64,000 bases of DNA, taken from contig OY970821.1 in NCBI GenBank assembly GCA_963853835.1, positions 53,526,640-53,590,639 on the forward strand, given 5' to 3'. Source of the stretch: Calendula officinalis. Taxonomy: Eukaryota > Streptophyta > Magnoliopsida > Asterales > Asteraceae. This document shows, piece by piece, positions 23,646 to 34,962 of the stretch; position 1 is the first letter of the stretch; every line of letters begins with the position of its first letter. The translations under genes and the position numbers were made by a program. The notes beneath the pieces were generated by a model that did no database searches, was not told the DNA's origin, and was given only the letters and a program-made list of their open reading frames with translations.

Positions 23646-26600
23646 TTAATGTTTTAGTATAGCACCTTTTGTCACACAATCTTGGATATTGAAGAGTTCG
23701 GGCCGAAGAGGGATGTTCGGGCCGAATTGGTGTTCGGGCCGAAGTGGGATGTTCGGGCCGAAGTGGTGTTCGGGCCGAAGTTCGGTGTTCGGGCCGAGGA
23801 TGGAGTTCGGGCCGAGGTTGGAGTTCGGGCCGAGGTCGGAGTTCGGGCCGAGGTTGAAGTTCGGGCCGAGGTTGAAGTTCGGGCCGAAAATGAAGTTCGG
23901 TCCGGGAACAGTGAAGAGTTCGGGCCGAACTTGTTCTTGGCAGTGACGAACGAACCAGCTATTTTGGTTACTCGTGGGCGTGAAACGGACACCCGAGCTG
24001 AAAGTTATGAATGTTTTAGTATAACACCTTTTGTCACACAATCTTGGATATTGAAGAGTTCGGGCCGAAGAGGGATGTTCGGGCCGAAGTGGTGTTCGGG
24101 CCGAAGTGGGATGTTCGGGCCGAAGTGGTGTTCGGGCCGAAGTGGTGTTCGGGCCGAAGTTCGGTGTTCAGGCCGAGGATGATGTTCGGGCCGAGGTTGA
24201 AGTTCGGGCCGAGGTCGGAGTTCGGGCCGAGGTCGAAGTTCGGGTCGAGGTCGAAGTTCGGGCCGAAAATGAAGTTCGGGCCGGGAACAGTGAAGAGTTC
24301 AGGCCGAACTTGTTTTGGCAGTGACGAACGAACCAGCTATTTTGGTTACTCGTGGGCGTGAAACGGACACCCGAGCTGAAAGTTATGAATGTTTTAGTCT
24401 AGCACCTTTTGTTACACAATCTTGGATATTGAAGAGTTCGGGCCGAAGAGGGATGTTCGGGCTGAAGTGGTGTTCGGGCCGAAGTGGTGTTCGGACCGAA
24501 TTCGGTATTCGGGCCGAGGATGATGTTCGGGCCGAGGTTGAAGTTCAGGCCGAGGTCGGAGTTCGGGCCGATGTTGAAGTTCGGGCCGAGGTTGAAGTTC
24601 GGGCCGAAAATGAAGTTTGGGCCGGGAACAGTGGAGAGTTCGAGCCGAACGTGTTCTTGGCAGTGACGAACGAACCAGCTATTTTGGTTACTCGTGGGCG
24701 TGAAACGGACACCCGAGCTGAAAATAATGAATGTTTTAGTATAGCACCTTTTGTCACACAATCTTGGATATTAAAGAGTTCGGGCCGAAGAGGAATGTTC
24801 GGGCCGAAGTGGTGTTCGGGCCGAAGTGGGATGTTCGGGCCGAAGTGGTGTTCGGGCCGAAGTGGTGTTCGGGCCGAAGTTCGGTGTTTGGGCCGAGGAT
24901 GATGTTCAGGCCGAGGTTGAAGTTCGGGCCGAGGTCGGAGTTCGGGCCGAGGTTGAAGTTCTGGCCAAGGTTGAAGTTCGGGCCGAAAATGAAGTTCGGG
25001 CCGGGAACAGTGAAGAGTTCGGGCCGAACTTGTTCTTGGCATTGACGAACGAACCGGCTATTTTGGTTACTCGTGGGCGTGAAACGGACACCCGAGCTGA
25101 AAGTTATGGATGTTTTAGTATAGCACCTTTTGTCATACAATCTTGGATATTGAAGAGTTCGGGCCGAAGAGGGATGTCCGGGCCGAAGTGGTGTTCGGGC
25201 CGAAGTGGTGTTCGGGCCGAAGTGGTGTTCGGGCCGAAGTTCGGTGTTCAGGCCGAGGTTGATGTTCGGGCCGAGGTTGAAGTTCGGGCCGAGGTCGGAG
25301 TTCGGGCCGAGGTTGAAGTTCTGGCCGAGGTTGAATTTCGGGCCGAAAATGAAGTTCGGGCCGGGAACAGTGAAGAGTTTGGGCCGAACTTGTTCTTGGC
25401 AGTGACGAACGAGCCAGCTATTTTGGTTACTCGTGGGCGTGAAACGGACACCCGAGCTGAAAGTTATGGATGTTTTAGTATAGCACCTTTTGTCATACAA
25501 TCTTGGATATTGAAGAGTTCGGGCCGAAGAGGGATGTTCGGGCCGAAGTGGTGTTCGGGCCGAAGTGGGATGTTCGGGCCGAGGATGATGTTCGGGCCGA
25601 GGTTGAAGTTCGGGCCGAGGTCGGAGTTCGGGCCGAGGTTGAAGTTCAGGCCGAGGTTGAAGCTCGGGCCGGAAATGAAGTTCAGGCCGGGAACAGTGAA
25701 GAGTTCGGGCCGAACTTGTTCTTGGCAGTGAGGAACGAACCAGCTATTTTGGTTACTCGTGGGCGTGAAACGGACACCCGAGCTGAAAGTTATCAATGTT
25801 TTAGTATAGCACCTTTTGTCACACAATCTTGGATATTGAAGAGTTCGGGCCGAAGAGGGATGTTCGGGCCGAAGTGGTGTTCAGGCCGAAGTGGTGTTCG
25901 AGCCGAAGTGGTGTTCGGACCGAAGTTCGGTGTTCGGGCCGAGGATGATGTTCGGGCCGAGGTTGAAGTTCGGGCCGAGGTCGGAGTTCAGGCCGAGGTT
26001 GAAGTTCGGGCCGAGGTTGAAGTTCGGGCCGAAAATGAAGTTCGGGCCGGGAACAGTGAAGAGTTCGGGCCGAACTTGTTCTTGGCAGTGACGAACGACC
26101 AGCTCTTTTGGTTACTCGTGGGCGTGAAACGGACACCCGAGCTGAAAGTTATGAATGTTTTAGTATAGCACCTTTTGTCACACAATCTTGGATATTGAAG
26201 AGTTCGTGCCGAAGAGGGATGTTCGGGCCGAAGTGGTGTTCGGGCGAAGTGGAATGTTCGGGCCGAAGTGGTGTTCGGGCCGAAGTGGTGTTCGGGCCGA
26301 AGTTCGGTGTTCGGGCCGAGGATGGAGTTCGGGCCGAGGTCGGAGTTCGGGCCGAGGTCGGAGTTCGGGCCGAGGTTGAAGTTCGGGCCGAGGTTGAAGT
26401 TCGGGCCGAAAATGAAGTTCGGTCCGGGAACAGTGAAGAGTTCGGGCCAAACTTGTTCTTGGCAGTGACGAACGAACCAGCTATTTTGGTTACTCGTGGG
26501 CGTGAAACGGACACCCGAGCTGAAAGTTATGAATGTTTTAGTATAGCACCTTTTGTCACACAATCATGGATATTGAAGAGTTCGGGCCGAAGAGGGATGT

Positions 26601-29600
26601 TCGGGCCGAAGTGGTGTTCAGGCCGAAGTGGGATGTTCGGGCCGAAGTGGTGTTCGGGCCGAAGTGGTGTTCGGGCCGAAGTCCGATGTTCGTGCCGTGG
26701 ATGATGTTCGGGCCGAGGTTGAAGTTCTGGCTGAGGTCAGAGTTCGGGCCGAGGTTGAAGTTCAGGCCGAGGTTGAAGTTCGGGCCGAAAATGAAGTTCG
26801 GGCCGGGAACAGTGAAGAGTTCGGGCCGAACTTGTTCTTGGCAGTGACGAACGAACCAGCTATTTTGGTTACTCGTGGGCGTGAAACGGACACCCGAGCT
26901 GAAAGTTATGGATGTTTTAGTATAGCACCTTTTGTCACACAATCTTGGATATTGAAGAGTTCGGGCCGAAGAGGGATGTTCGGGCCAAAGTGGGATGTTC
27001 GGGCCGAAGTGGTGTTCGGGACGAAGTTCGGTGTTCGGGCCGAGGATGATGTTCGGGCCGAGGTTGAAGTTCGGGCCGAGGTCGGAGTTCGGGCCGAGGT
27101 TGAAGTTCAGGCCGAGGTTGATGTTCGGGCCGAAAATGAAGTTCGGGCCGGGAACAGTGAAGAGTTCGGGCCGAACTTGTTCTTGGCAGTGACGAACGAA
27201 CTAGCTATTTTGGTTACTCGTGGGCGTGAAACGGACACCCGAGCTGAAAGTTATGAATGTTTTAGTATAGCAACTTTTGTCACACAATCTTGGATATTGA
27301 AGAGTTCGGGCCGAAGAGGGATTTTCGGGCCGAAGTGGGATGTTCGGGCCGAAGTGGTGTTCGGGCCGAAGTGGTGTTCGGGCCGAAGTTCGGTGTTCGG
27401 GCCGAGGATGATGTTCGGGCCGAGGTTGAAGTTCGTGCTGAGGTCGGAGTTCGGGCCGAGATTGAAGTTCGGGCCGAGGTTGAAGTTCGGGCCGAAAATC
27501 AAGTTCGGGCCGGGAACAGTGAAGAGTTCGGGCCGAACTTGTTCTTGGCAGTGACGAACGACCATCTATTTTGATTACTCGAGGGCGTGAAACGGACACC
27601 CGAGCTGAAAGTTATGAATGTTTTAGTATTGCACCTTTTGTCACACAATCTTGGATATTGAAGAGTTCGGGCAGAAGAGGGAAGTTCGGGCCGAAGTGGT
27701 GTTCGGGCCGAAGTGGGATGTTCGGGCCGAAGTGGTGTTCGGGCCGAAGTTCGGTGTTCGGGCCGAGGATGATGTTCGGGACGAGGTTGAAGTTCGGGCC
27801 GAGGTCGGAGTTCGGGCCGAGGTTGAAGTTCGGGCCGGGAACAGCGAAGAGTTCGGGCCGAACTTGTTCTTGGCAGTGACGAACGAACCAGCTATTTTGG
27901 TTACTCGTGGGCGTGAAACGGACACCCGAGCTGAAAGTTATGAATGTTTTAGTATAGCACCTTTTGTCACACAATCTTGGATATTGAAGAGTTCGGGCTG
28001 AAGAGGGATTTTCGGGCCGAAGTGGGATGTTCAGGCCGAAGTGGTGTTCGGGCCGAAGTTCGGTGTTCGGGCCGAGGATGATGTTCGGGCCGAGGTTGAA
28101 GTTCGTGCTGAGGTCGGAGTTCGGGCCGAGATTGAAGTTCGGGCCGAGGTTGAAGTTCGGGCCGAAAATCAAGTTCGGGCCGGGAACAGTGAAGAGTTCG
28201 GGCCGAACTTGTTCTTGGCAGTGACGAACGACCAGCTATTTTGGTTACTCGAGGGCGTGAAACGGACACCCGAGCTGAAAGTTATGAATGCTTTAGTATT
28301 ACACCTTTTGTCACACAATCTTGGATATTGAAGAGTTCGGGCCGAAGAGGGATGTTCGGGCCGAAGTGGTGTTCGGGCCGAAGTGGGATGTTCGGGCCGA
28401 AGTGGTGTTCGGGCCGAAGTTCGGTGTTCGGGCCGAGGATGATGTTCGGGACGAGGTTGAAGTTCGGGCCGAGGTCGGAGTTCGGGCCGAGGTTGAAATT
28501 CGGGCCGAGGTTGAAGTTCGGGCCGGAATGAAGTTCTTGCCGGGAACAGCGAAGAGTTCGGGCCGAACTTGTTCTTGGCAGTGACGAACGAACCAGCTAT
28601 TTTGGTTACTCGTGGGCGTGAAACGGACACCCGAGCTGAAAGTTATGAATGTTTTAGTATACCACCTTTTGTCACACAATCTTGGATATTGAAGAGTTCG
28701 GGCCGAATAGGGATGTTCTGGCCGAAGTGGTGTTCAGGCCGAAGTGGTGTTCGGGCCGAAGTGATGTTCGGGCCGAAGTTCGGTGTTCGGGCCGAGGATG
28801 ATGTTCGGGCCGAGGTTGAAGTTAGGGCCGAGGTCGGAGTTCGGGCCGAGGTTGAAGTTCGGGCCGAGGTTGAAGTTCGGGCCGAAAATTAAGTTCGGGT
28901 CGGGAACTGTGCAGGGTTAGGGTCGAACTTGTTCTTGGCAGTGACGAACGAACCAGCTATTTTGGTTACTCGTGGGCGTGAAACGGACACTCGAGCTGAA
29001 AGTTATGAATATTTTAGTATATCACCTTTTGTCACACAATCTTGGATATTGAAGAATTCGGGCCGAAGAGGGATGTCCGGGCCGAAGTGGTGTTCGGGCC
29101 GAAGTGGGATGTTCGGGCCGAAGTGGTGTTCGGGCCGAAGTTCGGTGTTCGGGCCGAGGTTGAAGTTCGGGCCGAGGTCGGAGTTCGGGCCGAGGTCGGA
29201 GTTCGGGCCGAGGTTGAAGTTCTGGCCGAGGTTGAAGTTCGGGCCGAAAATGAAGTTCGGGCCGGGAACAGTGAAGAGTTCGGGCCGAACTTGTTCTTGG
29301 CAGTGACGAACGAACCATCTATTTTGGTTACTCGTGGGCGTGAAACGGACACCCGAGCTGAAAGTTATGGATGTTTTAGTATAGCACCTTTTGTCATACA
29401 ATCTTGGATATTGAAGAGTTCGGGCCGAAGAGGGATGTCCGGGCCGAAGTGGTGTTCGGGCCGAAGTGGGATGTTCGGGCCGAAGTGGTGTTCGGGCCGA
29501 AGTTCGGTGTTCGGGCCGAGGTTGAAGTTCGGGCCGAGGTCGGAGTTCGGGCCGAGGTCGGAGTTCGGGCCGAGGTTGAAGTTCTGGCCGAGGTTGAAGT

Positions 29601-32084
29601 TCGTGCCGAAAATGAAGTTCGGGCCGGGAACAGTGAAGAGTTCGGGCCGAACTTGTTCTTGGCAGTGACGAACGAACCATCTATTTTGGTTACTCGTGGG
29701 CGTGAAACGGACACCCGAGCTGAAAGTTATGGATGTTTTAGTATAGCACCTTTTGTCATACAATCTTGGATATTGAAGAGTTCGGGCCGAAGAGGGATGT
29801 TCGGGCCGAAGTGGTGTTCGGGACGAAGTGGGATGTTCGGGCCGAGGATGATCTTCGGGCCGAGGTTGAAGTTCGGGCCGAGGTCGGAGTTCGGGCCGAG
29901 GTTGAAGTTCAGGCCGAGGTTGAAGCTCGGGCCGAAAATGAAGTTCAGGCCGGGAACAGTGAAGAGTTCGGGCCGAACTTGTTCTTGGCAGTGACGAACG
30001 AACCAGCTATTTTGGTTGCTCGTGGGCGTGAAACGGACACCCGAGCTGAAAGTTATCAATGTTTTAGTATAGCACCTTTTGTCACACAATCTTGGATATT
30101 GAAGAGTTCGGGCCGAAGAGGGATGTTCGGGCCGAAGTGGTGTTCTGGCGAAGTGGGATGTTCAGGCCGAAGTGGTGTTCGGGCCGAAGTGGTGTTCGGG
30201 CCGAAGTTCGGTGTTCGGGCCGAGGATGGAGTTCGGGCCGAGGTTGGAGTTCGGGCCGAGGTCGGAGTTCGGGCCGAGGTTGAAGTTCGGGCCGAGGTTG
30301 AATTTCGGGCCGAAAATGAAGTTCGGTCCGGGAACAGTGAAGAGTTCGGGCCAAACTTGTTCTTGGCAGTGACGAACGAACCAGCTATTTTGGTTACTCG
30401 TGGGCGTGAAACGGACACCCGAGCTGAAAGTTATGAATGTTTTAGTATAGCACATTTTGTCACACAATCATGGATATTGAAGAGTTCGGGCCGAAGAGGG
30501 ATGTTCGGGCCGAAGTGGTGTTCAGGCCGACGTGGGATGTTCGGGCCGAAGTGGTGTTCGGGCCGAAGTGGTGTTCGGGCCGAAGTGGTGTTCGGGCCGA
30601 AGTTCGATGTTCGTGCCGAGGATGATGTTCGGGCCGAGGTTGAAGTTGGGGCTGAGGTCAGAGTTCGGCCGAGGTTGAAGTTCAGACCGAGGTTGAAGTT
30701 CGGGCCGAAAATGAAGTTCGGGCCGGGAACAGTGAAGAGTTCGGGCCGAACTTGTTCTTGGCAGTGACGAACGAACCAGCTATTTTGGTTACTCGTGGAC
30801 GTGAAACGGACACCCGAGCTAAAAGTTATGGATGTTTTAGTATAGCACCTTTTGTCACACAATCTTGGATATTGAAGAGTTCGGGCCAAAGAGGGATGTT
30901 CGAGCCAAAGTGGGATGTTCGGGCCGAAGTGATGTTCGGGACGAAGTTCGGTGTTCGGGCCGAGGATGATGTTCGGGCCGAGGTTGAAGTTCGGGCCGAG
31001 GTCGGAGTTCGGGCCGAGGTTGAAGTTCAGGCCGAGGTTGATGTTCGGGCCGAAAATGAAGTTCGGGCCGGGAACAGTGAAGAGTTCCGGCCGAACTTGT
31101 TCTTGGCAGTGACGAACGAACTAGCTATTTTGGTTACTCGTGGCCGTGAAACGGACACCCGAGCTGAAAGTTATGAATGTTTTAGTATAGCAACTTTTGT
31201 CACACAATCTTGGATATTGAAGAGTTCGGGCCGAAGAGGGATTTTCGGGCCGAAGTGGGATGTTCGGGCCGAAGTGGTGTTCGGGCCGAAGTGGTGTTCG
31301 GGCTGAAGTTCGGTGTTCGGGCCGAGGATGATGTTCGGGCCGAGGTTGAAGTTCGTGCTGAGGTCGGAGTTCGGGCCGAGATTGAAGTTCGGGCCGAGGT
31401 TGAAGTTCGGGCCGAAAATCAAGTTCGGGCCGGGAACAGTGAAGAGTTCGGGCCGAACTTGTTCTTGGCAGTGACGAACGACCAGCTATTTTGGTTACTC
31501 GAGGGCGTGAAACGGACACCCGAGCTGAAAGTTATGAATGTTTTAGTATTGCACCTTTTGTCACACAATCTTGGATATTGAAGAGTTCGGGCAGAAGAGG
31601 GATGTTCGGGCCGAAGTGGGATGTTCGGGCCGAAGTGGTGTTCGGGCCGAAGTTCGGTGTTCGGGCCGAGGATGATGTTCGGGACGAGGTTGAAGTTCGG
31701 GCCGAGGTCGGAGTTCGGGCCGAGGTTGAAGTTCGGGCCGGGAACAGCGAAGAGTTCGGGCCGAACTTGTTCTTGGCAGTGACGAACGAACCAGCTATTT
31801 TGGTTACTCGTGGGCGTGAAACGGACACCCGAGCTGAAAGTTATGAATGTTTTAGTATAGCACCTTTTGTCACACAATCTTGGATATTGAAGAGTTCGGG
31901 CCGAAGAGGGATTTTCGGGCCGAAGTGGGATGTTCGGGCCGAAGTGGTGTTCGGGCCGAAGTGGTGTTCGGGCTGAAGTTCGGTGTTCGGGCCGAGGATG
32001 ATGTTCGGGCCGAGGTTGAAGTTCGTGCTGAGGTCGGAGTTCGGGCCGAGATCGAAGTTCGGGCCGAGGTTGAAGTTCGGGCCG

Positions 32085-32089
32085 AAAAT
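32085..32089. other. 5-bp target-site duplication, left copy (AAAAT)
   Basis: Satellite sequence runs up to CCGAAAAT and then meets TGTTAGG, the outer end of LTR A. The same five bases restart the satellite at 40,344. Flanking monomer variants match across the insertion. To the left is GTTCGTGCTGAGG. To the right are AAAATCAAG, GACGAACGACCAGC and CTCGAGGGCG. All occur together in one monomer at ~31,340-31,510. The overlap is therefore read from the monomer register and is unlikely to be a chance 5-mer match. Confidence 0.9.
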
Positions 32090-32572
32090 TGTTAGGTCAC
32101 AACAACCCTGGTTTGTAATGTTAATTGATAGAATATTATATTTAGAGAAATATTAAAGTGATAACACAAGAATATAGTCAATGTATAAATCCACTAAGTG
32201 TGGTATGCTGCGGAAAAGCAATACCACTGATCAATTACAAAAGATGTGAATGTGCAAAGTAAATTGGTGAGTACTCCTTTGCAAGATGATCTCTATTTAT
32301 AATGTTATAGAGATCTTACATAAAGAGCAAAGGAGTAACCGAAGGACTAAGCAAGGAAAATGACTAAGATCAAGGGATTTGATCTTAGTCCGTTACTATA
32401 CTGAGTATCACTCAGTCCTTCTACTCAGTATCACTATCTGATACTGAGTTCTAATACTGATCACTCAGTATCAGACCTAAACTTAGCTATATTATTCTAC
32501 ATATTAATCAAAGCTAGTCTAGGTTGTTTTGTTATCTTAAGATCCAAAGGGGTAAGGCTTTTTGCCTTAACA
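32090..32572 (-). repeat. LTR A (minus strand; 3' LTR of a truncated element)
   Basis: On the minus strand this runs from TGTTAAGGC (32,572) to CCTAACA (32,090), 483 bp, with TG...CA ends and a polypurine tract immediately before its start. It holds a TATA box, several copies of the word GATACTGAG and its near-complements (32,398-32,478), and a dyad around GATCAAATCCCTTGATC. LTR B has the same kind of parts (GATACCGAG words, TATAAATAGAGG, AATCAAATCCC followed by AATCAAGGGAT). The two LTRs are otherwise different in sequence and length, so they are related but separate families. The matching 5' LTR and primer site of element A are absent. Confidence 0.85.
32293..32301 (-). promoter_or_regulatory. 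Putative TATA box of LTR A
   Basis: TATAAATAG on the minus strand followed by AGATC, at mid-LTR, the position expected for the U3 promoter. The same word followed by AGG occurs in each LTR B. Confidence 0.6.
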
Positions 32573-32573
32573 A

Positions 32574-32581
32574 TCTCCCCT
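32574..32581 (-). other. Polypurine tract of element A
   Basis: AGGGGAGA on the minus strand, one base before the TG of LTR A. This is the plus-strand priming site expected directly upstream of a 3' LTR. It lies about 70 bp beyond the stop codon of the accessory frame. Confidence 0.8.
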
Positions 32582-32652
32582 ATCTAATGATAAGAAAACA
32601 ATTACAAAGAAAAACTAAACAAAATAAGCTACAGGCTGCAAAGTCTTCTTCT

Positions 32653-34268
32653 TTAGTCTTTGTTGATCGATTCAAACTCGTAGAAGACTTCTTTCTTCAC
32701 ATGGATGAACTCTTCTCTTTTCTTCAGTTCATCTTGCCTGTTGTTTAGTACAGCAACTATCTTTTTTCTAAACCAAGCATCTTCTTTCTTGGTTATCATC
32801 CATTTAAGGCCCACCAAATGGCTGATAGGAGCTGTTGCCAAATCTGCTTCAGTAATGAAGCATTCCCTGTCATCTGAGTCAGTATACATGTATCTAGATG
32901 TTGGATATATGGTACTCTTTTGATCCTGAAAAATGAGATTAGGGGGAACAGTATATGTGGGAATTATTCTGAAAGTATTAAGACACTCAGGTTTGTTGTT
33001 CCTCATAGCTTCAGTCATCACACTGAGTGCCCTGTATTCTGCTGCATAAAGAATGCCTTTTTCATAACATATAGCAGATACAGCCCAGATTTCATCCATC
33101 ATCACTTGGGATTCAGAAGATCTTGAAGGCATTTCCTTGATCAGTCTAGCAATTTTTATCCAATCATGAAGTCCCATATTTTGAATGTCATGGAGGAGAA
33201 ACTTCATTGGAGGACTGACTGGCCCAGTACAAGTTGCAACAATTGATTTATCAACAGTTTTGACCTTTATTTTGTTGACAAACTCATTTAGCCAGTATAT
33301 GTCTCTTACAGTTGGAAATGCTTTCTTCCTCAGCATACTCATCCTTGTTTCCCTATATCTTGTTCTTTGTGCCACAATGTTCCAATATTGTTCAAGTAAT
33401 TCATCTCCAGTTCTTCTTACAGTATGAGATCTTCTTGGAACATCTTCAGACTCAGATTCAGGTTCTTCCTTAACAGGGAAGAACTTTTGGGCCTCAATCT
33501 CATCCTCAGCTTCACTCTTTCCCTCAGTAAACTGAGCAGATCTTCTAGGTCTTGAGATCAGAGGAGCTGGATCTTGTTCTTCACTAGATTCTGAGGACAT
33601 AACCACATTTGTCATTCTTCTGGTTATTGGTCTTCTAGGAATTCTAGAAGGTCCTTCAGCTTGAGATGAGATAGATTTTCTTTTATGCTCTTCATCATCT
33701 GAGAATGATGATGAAGAGGTTTCTTTATTTGCTTCATCCAATGCAAAGTTTAAAAAATCTTCTGATTCCACTGGATGTTCTTCATCTTCATCATCAGCAA
33801 TGGGCCACACAAAAGGTCTATAGACCACAATTTGTAAGTTATTTTCTTCTAGAGCAGGTGGCTCAGTATGAGTTTGCTGTGGTTGGTCAGTATGAGTCTC
33901 CCCCTTTTTGTTATCATTTGATGAGGAGGGAAGAGGATCAGTATCACCACCCATGTCCCCTTCAGGTTGTTCAAGAGTAGGGGAGGGCATGGGCTCAGTT
34001 GCAGCATCAGTATCACCAGCACCTCCTTCTCCTTCTCCTTCTTCATTGTGGTCACCATGTGAACCTGGTGGAGTTTGTGGAGGCTGCTGTGGTTGTTGAA
34101 GGAGTGATACTGACTGTTTTATTAAATCAATATCACCACTCATCTTGTCCATTCTGGCTAGTATTACATTTTGAGTTTGTTGGATGGCCAGAATGTGCTG
34201 CATGATTGCTTGCAGAGTCACTTGGTCTGCTGCAGCTTGAGATGCCTGAATGCCCTGCACAAATGGTG
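32653..34268 (-). pseudogene. Retroelement 3' accessory ORF, predicted exon 2
   Basis: An open frame of 538 codons after the predicted splice acceptor (34,269-34,270), ending about 80 bp before LTR A. The N-terminal third has a Gln-rich, probably coiled-coil stretch (residues ~10-50 of the exon), then a Pro/Gln/Gly/Glu-rich low-complexity linker. The middle is strongly acidic, with Ser/Glu/Asp runs broken by a basic patch (RIPRRPITRR). The last ~220 residues look globular, beginning around ELLEQYWNIVAQRTRYRE and rich in Trp, Arg and hydrophobics. I see no transmembrane segment or signal peptide, no zinc knuckle and no polymerase motif, so neither an envelope protein nor gag-pol is supported. 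The position between pol (missing) and the 3' LTR matches the extra 3' open frame known in some Sirevirus-type elements. Function is unknown. The frame is intact in this exon. Confidence 0.65.
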
Positions 34269-34962
34269 CTAAAGAAACAAAAAATATAAAACTGGTTAGA
34301 AAGAAAGGTTTATCAAATAGAATTGTGGTGTTGTTTAATTCTACAATCATATAAACAGAGTTTGTGAAGTCTGTATTTCATCTGGTATAGGATGAAATAT
34401 TGTGGACTTGTGCATAGCATGTGTAAGAAGATTTTAGTAAAGGTGAGTGTGAAAATTTATGTAGCTCAGTATAGGATAAGTCACATTTACTAAAAGGTTT
34501 GGGTGTGGGAATTCGAAGCCTGGGATGTGCTTCTTGTTATTTTCAATGTTTATCACTCGGTATTAGAGTGATAACAGAAATGTGGCTAAACCCCATTGGA
34601 TATTTTTGGATTTTGTGGCTTAAGGGTTTGGGATCATTTCTTGAATGATGCTACCCAACTCAAAAATAAGTTGGACATGATTCAAGCAGCACCAGTGGGT
34701 GTCAGTATGACATCAACCACCATTGTCTCTTTAAATGTTGAGACAACTGTAGACTGACAATGATCAATTTAGTGTGCTCAGTATATGAATTTTGCATAGC
34801 AGCAGTGGGCTAGCTATGTTGGCCATAAGAGGATATATATTTGAAAGATCGTTTGAGACTTTGGTCATTATTGAGTTGGTACTGGCCAATACTTAGTCTC
34901 TATTTGGGAATGAAATATATATATATATATATATAAGTTTAAGGGTTTTTAGAAATTCATAC
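34269..34962 (-). other. Predicted spliceosomal intron in the accessory ORF
   Basis: On the minus strand the donor is CTCAG|GTATGA at 34,962 and the acceptor is TTTGTTTCTTTAG|CACC, exon resuming at 34,268. The 694-bp interval is full of stops, is AT/T-rich with an (AT)n run at ~34,917-34,935, and shows no coding pattern. Exon 1 ends after one base of a codon and exon 2 supplies the other two, so the long open frame of exon 2 is entered in phase. This is a prediction from sequence only. Confidence 0.5.

Larger units (their letters stand above)
16772..26960 (+). repeat. Diverged large-scale copy of block A
   Basis: Rare monomer variants occur in the same order in 1-9,930 and in this interval. 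A GCACATTTTGTC variant is at ~551 and ~17,323. A spacer-less fused monomer is at ~2,013 and ~18,706. A CCGGGAGTTCGGGG variant lacking the AACAGTGAAGAG stretch is at ~3,612 and ~19,970. A GGCGAAGTGG variant, one base short, is at ~9,172 and ~26,243. An ACAATCATGG variant is at ~9,489 and ~26,560. Offsets between pairs vary from about 16.4 to 17.1 kb, so indels of whole monomers separate the copies. Exact ends cannot be set by eye. Confidence 0.75.
13756..32089. repeat. ~360-bp satellite array, block B
   Basis: About 51 monomers of the same satellite as block A. Several subfamilies are visible. Monomers with GATATTAAAG or GATATTGAAG before the subrepeat block alternate. Some monomers have GACGAACGACCAGC instead of GACGAACGAACCAGC. 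Some have CTCGAGGGCG instead of CTCGTGGGCG (around 27,580, 28,250 and 31,500). The stretch from about 16,770 to 27,000 follows the same order of diagnostic variants as block A. The block is interrupted at 32,089 by the composite retroelement and resumes in register in block C. No gene, RNA gene or other element was seen inside it. Confidence 0.97.

Noticed and set aside
32705..34205. Plus-strand open frames opposite the accessory pseudogene (e.g. 32,705-32,923, 33,705-33,980)
   Set aside because: Antisense shadows of the long minus-strand frame with no features of their own.
32653..34268. Retroviral envelope protein for the 3' accessory ORF
   Set aside because: No signal peptide, transmembrane segment, or cleavage site seen; the protein is acidic, Pro/Gln-rich and probably coiled coil. 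Position alone does not justify the name.
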